Of a stretch of DNA of 26,306 bases, positions 22,172 through 26,306 are shown one piece after another (the first letter of the stretch is position 1; every line of letters starts with the position of its first letter). Source of the stretch: an uncultured Alistipes sp. GTDB lineage: Bacteria > Bacteroidota > Bacteroidia > Bacteroidales > Rikenellaceae. The stretch is from the NCBI GenBank assembly GCA_904502005.1, contig CAJGDC010000024.1, positions 1-26,306 on the forward strand, read 5' to 3'. The notes under the pieces are model-generated. The model saw only the letters and a list, made by a program, of their open reading frames with translations. It was not told where the DNA came from and ran no database searches. The translations under genes were made by a program, and so were the position numbers.

Positions 22172-23182
22172 CTACATATTCTGCCAAACCAGGGCAGATG
22201 CACCGAGAATAGCGGCGTTCTTGTTCTGAAGGCCTGAAGGGAGCACCTTGACCTTATTCTTAAAGGCGAAGAGCATATTCTCCTCCATATACCACTTAAT
22301 TGGGTCGAGAATCATATCGCCAGCCTTTGCAAGACCACCGAAGACGAAGATAGCCTCTGGAGAGGTGATTGTCACGGCGTCAGCAAGAGCGTAACCGAGG
22401 CGCATACCAGTTAGGCGGAATGCCTCCTTTGCGATAGGGTCGCCCTTAAGTGCATGCTGGTAGAGGATAGCTGAGTCCATATCGTTGAACGAGATGTCGC
22501 GCAGAGGTGACTTGTCGTTCATTGTAGCCATAAGCTCAAAGGCTGTGCGCTTAATGCCGATAGCTGATGCGTAAGCCTCAAGGCAGCCCTTTCTACCGCA
22601 GCCGCACTCACGACCACCGCGCTCAACAATCACGTGGCCAAACTCGCCAGCAAAGCCGTCGTGGCCATAGATCATCTCGCCATTTGCAACAAAGCCAGAG
22701 CCTACGCCGGTGCCGAGGGTTACCATGATAAAGTCCTTCATGCCCTTTGCATTGCCATAGACCATCTCGCCGATAGTCGCTGCATTAGCGTCATTTGTAA
22801 CATATACAGGCACACCTGGGAAATTAGCCTTGATATCCTCAGCAAAGTTGAAGATGCGGAGGTTCTCGTCCTGATTTGCATCCTCAGCGGTAAACTTCCA
22901 GAGGTTTGCAGGGGTCTCGATAGTGCCCTTATAGAAGTTTGCGTTTGGAGCACCTACGCCGATACCGATAAGCTCAAACTCGAAGTTTACAGCATTAACA
23001 AGCAACTTCATCGCCTCGCACAAATCGGCAACGTAGCGTGGATAGTCCTGATAGTTAGGGTATGCGCGTGTAGAGATTACTGACTCGCCAAATAGTTCGC
23101 CCTTCTCGTCTACCAGTCCAAATGCAGTATTGATACCACCGATATCAATACCAAAAGCCAATTTTTTCATAGTTTTATCCAT
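22172..23182 (-). CDS. ROK-family glucokinase-like sugar kinase
   Basis: 336-residue cytoplasmic kinase of the ROK family, most likely phosphorylating glucose or a related hexose with ATP. Seen: ATP-loop GIDIGGINTAFG (11-22), the catalytic Asp131 in VTNDANAATIGE, phosphate-binding LGTGVGSG (156-163), and the zinc site from His183 and C193, C195, C200 (ECGCGRKGCLEAYAS). All key residues are present. An ATG at 23182 or another four codons later (23170) can start the protein; the second resembles related proteins more (MKKLAFGIDIGG). It has its own promoter at 23206-23237 and is transcribed divergently from the polyprenyl synthase gene. N-acetylmannosamine kinase or a transcription-factor ROK is less likely (no HTH domain). 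Confidence 0.88.
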   Translation of the reverse strand: MDKTMKKLAFGIDIGGINTAFGLVDEKGELFGESVISTRAYPNYQDYPRYVADLCEAMKLLVNAVNFEFELIGIGVGAPNANFYKGTIETPANLWKFTAEDANQDENLRIFNFAEDIKANFPGVPVYVTNDANAATIGEMVYGNAKGMKDFIMVTLGTGVGSGFVANGEMIYGHDGFAGEFGHVIVERGGRECGCGRKGCLEAYASAIGIKRTAFELMATMNDKSPLRDISFNDMDSAILYQHALKGDPIAKEAFRLTGMRLGYALADAVTITSPEAIFVFGGLAKAGDMILDPIKWYMEENMLFAFKNKVKVLPSGLQNKNAAILGASALVWQNM

Positions 23183-23205
23183 TTTTTTAGATTAGTTCTT
23201 TGTTC

Positions 23206-23237
23206 CAAAGTTAGTTAAAAAACCACTAACTGCCAAA
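23206..23237 (-). promoter_or_regulatory. Promoter of the ROK kinase gene
   Basis: Minus strand TTTG (23234-23237), 20-nt spacer, TAACTTTG (23206-23213). Expected start about 23199. Confidence 0.7.
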
Positions 23238-23298
23238 TTATATTGTCTATATGGCTATGAATGGCATAAAAAAGGCTATGAATGTGAAGATAATTTAT

Positions 23299-23306
23299 TA
23301 TCTTTG
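23299..23306 (+). promoter_or_regulatory. Candidate -7 box for the polyprenyl synthase-U32 operon
   Basis: TATCTTTG matches TAnnTTTG 22 nt before the ATG at 23328, giving a short leader. No clear TTTG at -33. Confidence 0.5.
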
Positions 23307-23327
23307 CGTTGATAAAAAGATAAGACT

Positions 23328-24299
23328 ATGAAGACTCCACAGCAGATTGTTGAGATTTTTGAGCACCATCTGGCTATGATAAACATGCCCGATGAGCCAC
23401 AAAGACTATATGCCCCAATTCGTTACTCGCTTGCCGAGGGTGGTAAGCGTATGCGCCCAGTGCTTGCAATGCTCGCCTATAACATCTATGCAGACGATGT
23501 GCAGAGGGTGTTGCCGGCGGCTACGGCAGTGGAGATTTTCCACAACTTTACGCTGCTGCATGACGATATTATGGATAATGCCATGGTGCGCCGTGGTCGT
23601 CCGTCTGTTTTTGCTCGTTGGGGAAGCAATGTGGCAATTCTCTCGGGCGATGTGATGATGATTGAGGCGTATCGTCACCTGCAGGGTGTTGAGAGCAGGT
23701 TTTTGCCGGAGGTCTTTGAGCGCTTTAACGCCATGGCGGCGCAGGTGTGTGAGGGTCAGCAGTACGACATGGACTTTGAGACACAGCCAAAGGTGGCAGT
23801 TGCGGAGTATATGAATATGATTGAGCTCAAAACGGCGGCACTTCTCTCAGGCTCGGTAGTGATTGGCGCAACGATAGCCGGTGCATCGGAGGATGATCTG
23901 CATAAACTCTACAAGTTTGCAACCGAGGTGGGAATAGCCTTCCAGCTCCAGGATGACCTTTTGGATAGCTATGGCGATGAGCAGCTGGGTAAGAAGATTG
24001 GTGGTGATATTCTTGAGGGTAAGAAGACCTATCTGATGATTATTTCGCTTTCGCACGCCACAGAAGAGCAGCGCGAGGTGCTTCGTACCACACACTTGCG
24101 TACAGATATAGATGATGCAGAGAAGATTAGTACTGTAAAGGCAATTTATGACGCCATAGGGGCAAAGGCGATGACAGAGCAACAGATTTCTGTTAGAATA
24201 TCCCGTGCATTGGCAATCCTTGATACGCTTGATGTACCAAAAGAGCGTACGGAGTATATGAGAAGTTATGTTGAGAGCCTTGTTGGCAGAAAGAGGTAA
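23328..24299 (+). CDS. Polyprenyl diphosphate synthase
   Basis: Chain-elongating prenyltransferase adding isopentenyl diphosphate to allylic diphosphates. The 323-residue protein has GGKRMRP (38-44), the first aspartate-rich motif LLHDDIMDNAMVRRGRP (DDIMD at 79-83) and the second QLQDDLLDSYGD (QDD at 208-210) followed by GKKIGGDILEGKKTYL. The DDxxD form with only two residues between the acids, and Phe74 five residues before it, are compatible with geranylgeranyl-, farnesyl- or longer-chain synthases; product length cannot be fixed. The quinone side chain is one plausible use. The U32 gene starts 1 nt after the stop, so they form an operon. Confidence 0.92.
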   Translation: MKTPQQIVEIFEHHLAMINMPDEPQRLYAPIRYSLAEGGKRMRPVLAMLAYNIYADDVQRVLPAATAVEIFHNFTLLHDDIMDNAMVRRGRPSVFARWGSNVAILSGDVMMIEAYRHLQGVESRFLPEVFERFNAMAAQVCEGQQYDMDFETQPKVAVAEYMNMIELKTAALLSGSVVIGATIAGASEDDLHKLYKFATEVGIAFQLQDDLLDSYGDEQLGKKIGGDILEGKKTYLMIISLSHATEEQREVLRTTHLRTDIDDAEKISTVKAIYDAIGAKAMTEQQISVRISRALAILDTLDVPKERTEYMRSYVESLVGRKR

Positions 24300-24300
24300 T

Positions 24301-25542
24301 ATGAAAAGAGGAGATATAGAGATTATGGCACCCGTAGGCTCGTATGAGAGCCTCCGCGCAGCTATTGCTGCTGGTGCAAACTCGGTATATTTTGGTATCG
24401 GGCAGTTAAATATGCGCTCTGCTTCGGCGGCAAACTTTACCGCTGACGATATGGCAGAGATTAATCGTATTGCGCATGAGAATGGGGTTAAGACCTACCT
24501 TACGGTAAACACTATTGTCTACGACACAGAGTTACAGCAGATGCACGAGGTGGTTGATAGGGCAAAGGCTGAAGGTGTGGATGCAATTATCGCATCGGAC
24601 CTGGCAGTAATCCTCTACGCCTATCAGGTGGGCGTTGAGGTGCATATCTCTACGCAGTGCAATATATCGAATAGCGAGGCGGCAAAGTTCTACTCGCAGT
24701 GGGCAGATGTTGTAGTGCTTGCTCGTGAGCTCTCGCTTGAGCAGATAGCAATGGTAAAGCGTGCCATTGTTGAGCAGGATATTCGTGGTCCAAAGGGTGA
24801 ACTGCTCAAGATAGAGATGTTCTGCCATGGCGCACTATGTATGTCAATTTCGGGCAAGTGCTACCTCTCGGAGCATGAGACCGCTTGCTCGGCAAATCGT
24901 GGTGCTTGCCGACAGATATGTCGTCGTAAGTATACCCTTACAGATACCGATACCGGTCAACAGCTCGATATGGATGGCAGGTATATCCTCTCGCCAAAGG
25001 ATTTGTGTACCGTAGACTTCCTTGACAAGTTTATCGATGCGGGCGTGAGCGTACTCAAGATTGAGGGTCGTGCTCGCGGTGCGGAGTATGTCAAGCGTGT
25101 TGTGGAGTGCTATGATGAGGCGCTGCGTGCTATTGAGCGCGAAGAGTATAGCAGAGAGTTTGCCGAGGGGCTTAAGGAGAGGCTTGTTACGGTCTTTAAC
25201 CGTGGCTTCTGGGGCGGATATTACGCGGGTAAGACCGTTGTTGAGCATAGTCAGAACTATGGCAGCTCAGCTACTCGCCGCAAGGTCTATGTGGGTAAGG
25301 TTACAAACTACTTCAAACGACTGGGCGTTGCCGAGGTGCTGATTGAGGCCGCTCCGCTTGCTGTTGGTGAGCCGATACTCTGGATGGGCGAGACTACGGG
25401 CTGCGTGGAGCAGACGGTAGGCGAGATTCGCCTTGACCTACAGCCTGTTGATAGTGTAAAGCAGGGGGATGTTTGCTCAATCAAGGTTGAGGGTGCGGAT
25501 ATTCGTAGGGGTGATAAGCTCTACAAGGAGGAGATTCGATAA
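24301..25542 (+). CDS. U32 'peptidase' family protein (TrhP/YegQ type, tRNA hydroxylation)
   Basis: 413 residues from the ATG at 24301, chosen over an ATG at 24268 that lies inside the preceding gene. Despite its name, this family in E. coli (TrhP/YegQ) helps make 5-hydroxyuridine at tRNA position 34, and RlhA hydroxylates 23S rRNA. Seen: N-terminal MAPVGSYESLRAAIAAGANS with VYFGIG, VHISTQCNISNSEAAKF, the U32 signature region EMFCHGALCMSISGKC with further cysteines (SANRGACRQICRRKY), LSPKDLCTVDFL and ILKIEGRARG-like sequence (here LKIEGRARGAEYV), then the C-terminal beta-barrel. The four or more cysteines probably hold an Fe-S cluster. Whether it acts on tRNA, rRNA or both is not determined. 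Confidence 0.85.
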   Translation: MKRGDIEIMAPVGSYESLRAAIAAGANSVYFGIGQLNMRSASAANFTADDMAEINRIAHENGVKTYLTVNTIVYDTELQQMHEVVDRAKAEGVDAIIASDLAVILYAYQVGVEVHISTQCNISNSEAAKFYSQWADVVVLARELSLEQIAMVKRAIVEQDIRGPKGELLKIEMFCHGALCMSISGKCYLSEHETACSANRGACRQICRRKYTLTDTDTGQQLDMDGRYILSPKDLCTVDFLDKFIDAGVSVLKIEGRARGAEYVKRVVECYDEALRAIEREEYSREFAEGLKERLVTVFNRGFWGGYYAGKTVVEHSQNYGSSATRRKVYVGKVTNYFKRLGVAEVLIEAAPLAVGEPILWMGETTGCVEQTVGEIRLDLQPVDSVKQGDVCSIKVEGADIRRGDKLYKEEIR

Positions 25543-25663
25543 CAAGCGGTGAAAATGGCGAATTTCTGCGTTATGCTTGCCCTCAAATGCTCACATACGC
25601 TTTAGTATGCTGCGCTTTATCGGGCTTCGCAAGCCTTGAACTTCATCCATTTTGACCACTTGT
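25542..25663 (+). ncRNA. Composite palindrome, copy B (putative structured RNA element)
   Basis: Begins at the U32 stop codon. Outer stem 25542-25558 with 25647-25663 (about 15 of 17 pairs counting wobble), middle stem 25579-25582 with 25622-25625 plus AAA 25585-25587 with TTT 25616-25618, terminal hairpin CATAC (25594) / GTATG (25605). Shares CTGCGTTA (25566), CTCACATACGC (25590), AGTATGCT (25604) and AAGCCTTG (25631) with copy A at 14612-14708, while its stem sequences are different. Nothing else is seen in 25543-25701. Confidence 0.6.
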
Positions 25664-25701
25664 GGGTGTTAAATTGAAATAACCTTAAAACCTAAAATAC
25701 T

Positions 25702-26306
25702 ATGGAGTTACGCGAGAAGGTATTGGCTCTATTTGCAGAGCCAGAGTTTTGCCCAGACAACTATAGGGGCGAGACAGACGAGAATGGCCTACCACACGGA
25801 CAGGGCAAGATGAAGTATGCCTCAAAAGGCGGCTGTTATTGGCTCGGATATGCTGACTACGATGTTGCTCCAAAGCGTTATGAGGGGCAGTGGTGCCACG
25901 GCGTAAGGAGCGGCAAGGGAAAAATGGTATTTGAAGCTCAAGGCTGCAACCACTACTCTTATGATGGCCAGTGGGTGAATGGTCTGCCAGAGGGTAGTGG
26001 CGTTATACGCGTGGTTTCTAATGGTGGTAAAGAGAGGATTGCGCCTTGTAACTTTGTTGCCGGTCTGCGCGAGGGACTGAATACTATTTTTGAGTTTGGA
26101 AAGATAATTGAGTGCGAGTGTAAGGCAGGTCTTATGGAGGGCCCAGGTATCTGTACATTGCCAAAAGGTAAACAGTTTAAGGGTGTATGGCACAACGACA
26201 ATTTGGATCTTGATAGTTGTGACTTTATTGAGCCAAAGCAGAGTCCAAAACTTATAGTTACCCTCGAACACAGCGGCTGTCAATATAGCAGACGCATTGT
26301 TGCGCT
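25702..26306 (+). CDS. MORN-repeat protein, 3' end cut by window edge
   Basis: An open frame from the ATG at 25702 runs to the window end (201 complete codons). It starts MELREKVLALFAEPEF and contains MORN-type units: NGLPHGQGKMKY, RYEGQWCHGVRSGKGKM (about 66-82), YDGQWVNGLPEGSGVI (about 95-110) and a degenerate FKGVWHNDNLD (about 165). MORN repeats form beta-hairpin ladders; in bacteria the role is usually unknown. There is no signal peptide, so it is cytoplasmic as far as seen. The C-terminal portion is outside the window and may carry another domain. Spacing to the U32 gene (about 160 nt with copy B between) argues for separate expression. Confidence 0.75.
   Translation, partial: MELREKVLALFAEPEFCPDNYRGETDENGLPHGQGKMKYASKGGCYWLGYADYDVAPKRYEGQWCHGVRSGKGKMVFEAQGCNHYSYDGQWVNGLPEGSGVIRVVSNGGKERIAPCNFVAGLREGLNTIFEFGKIIECECKAGLMEGPGICTLPKGKQFKGVWHNDNLDLDSCDFIEPKQSPKLIVTLEHSGCQYSRRIVA

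Noticed and set aside
25822..26283. 153-codon minus-strand frame at the right edge
   Set aside because: It is antisense to the MORN-repeat frame, which has recognisable repeats.
1..26306. CRISPR arrays, tRNA or rRNA genes, insertion sequences
   Set aside because: No regularly spaced repeats, cloverleaf or transposase frames were seen on either strand.

Overview
The window looks like chromosomal DNA of a member of the Bacteroidales, probably Rikenellaceae/Alistipes-like (family-level placement is inference). The signs are: promoters of the Bacteroidota type (TTTG, 19-20 nt, TAnnTTTG) ahead of several genes; near absence of Shine-Dalgarno sites; a surface lipoprotein built of GLUG-like repeats behind a fimbrillin-like domain; a tryptophanase of the Bacteroides type; a radical SAM/lipoprotein gene pair; and a U32 'peptidase' of the tRNA-hydroxylation type.

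Layout. 1-3050 (minus strand): tryptophanase cut by the left edge, a CorA-type metal transporter with its own terminator, and the futalosine-pathway enzyme MqnA. 3303-11594 (plus strand): a compact, uninterrupted run of phage-derived genes: a 42-aa ORF, two tail-tip-like proteins, a ClpP-like prohead protease, an HK97-type capsid protein, a 133-aa unknown, a portal protein, a head-tail connector, a holin and a P5-like peptidoglycan hydrolase. No terminase, tape measure, tail tube, integrase, repressor or replication gene is present. The last gene overlaps the end of a convergent housekeeping gene. 11578-13759 (minus): THUMP-like methyltransferase and RlmN, one operon. 13921-16660 (plus): TonB, HflX and uracil phosphoribosyltransferase. 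16942-20427 (plus): a 44-aa conserved-looking small protein and a 1108-aa GLUG-repeat lipoprotein behind a near-consensus promoter. 20472-21960 (minus): lipoprotein and radical SAM/SPASM enzyme, overlapping by 11 nt. 22172-23182 (minus): ROK glucokinase-like protein. 23328-25542 (plus): polyprenyl diphosphate synthase and U32 protein separated by 1 nt. 25702-end (plus): MORN-repeat protein cut by the right edge.

The most interesting parts are (i) the reduced capsid-portal-lysis cassette, whose genes are all open and fit tightly among host genes, suggesting a retained or domesticated particle; (ii) two copies, 11 kb apart and each directly after a stop codon, of a composite palindrome whose unpaired blocks are conserved while its stems differ in sequence but still pair, which is the pattern of a structured RNA family; (iii) the radical SAM/lipoprotein pair; and (iv) the small-protein/GLUG lipoprotein operon with a G8 tract at the start of the small ORF. 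Functions are assigned from recognisable motifs only; no database search was possible.
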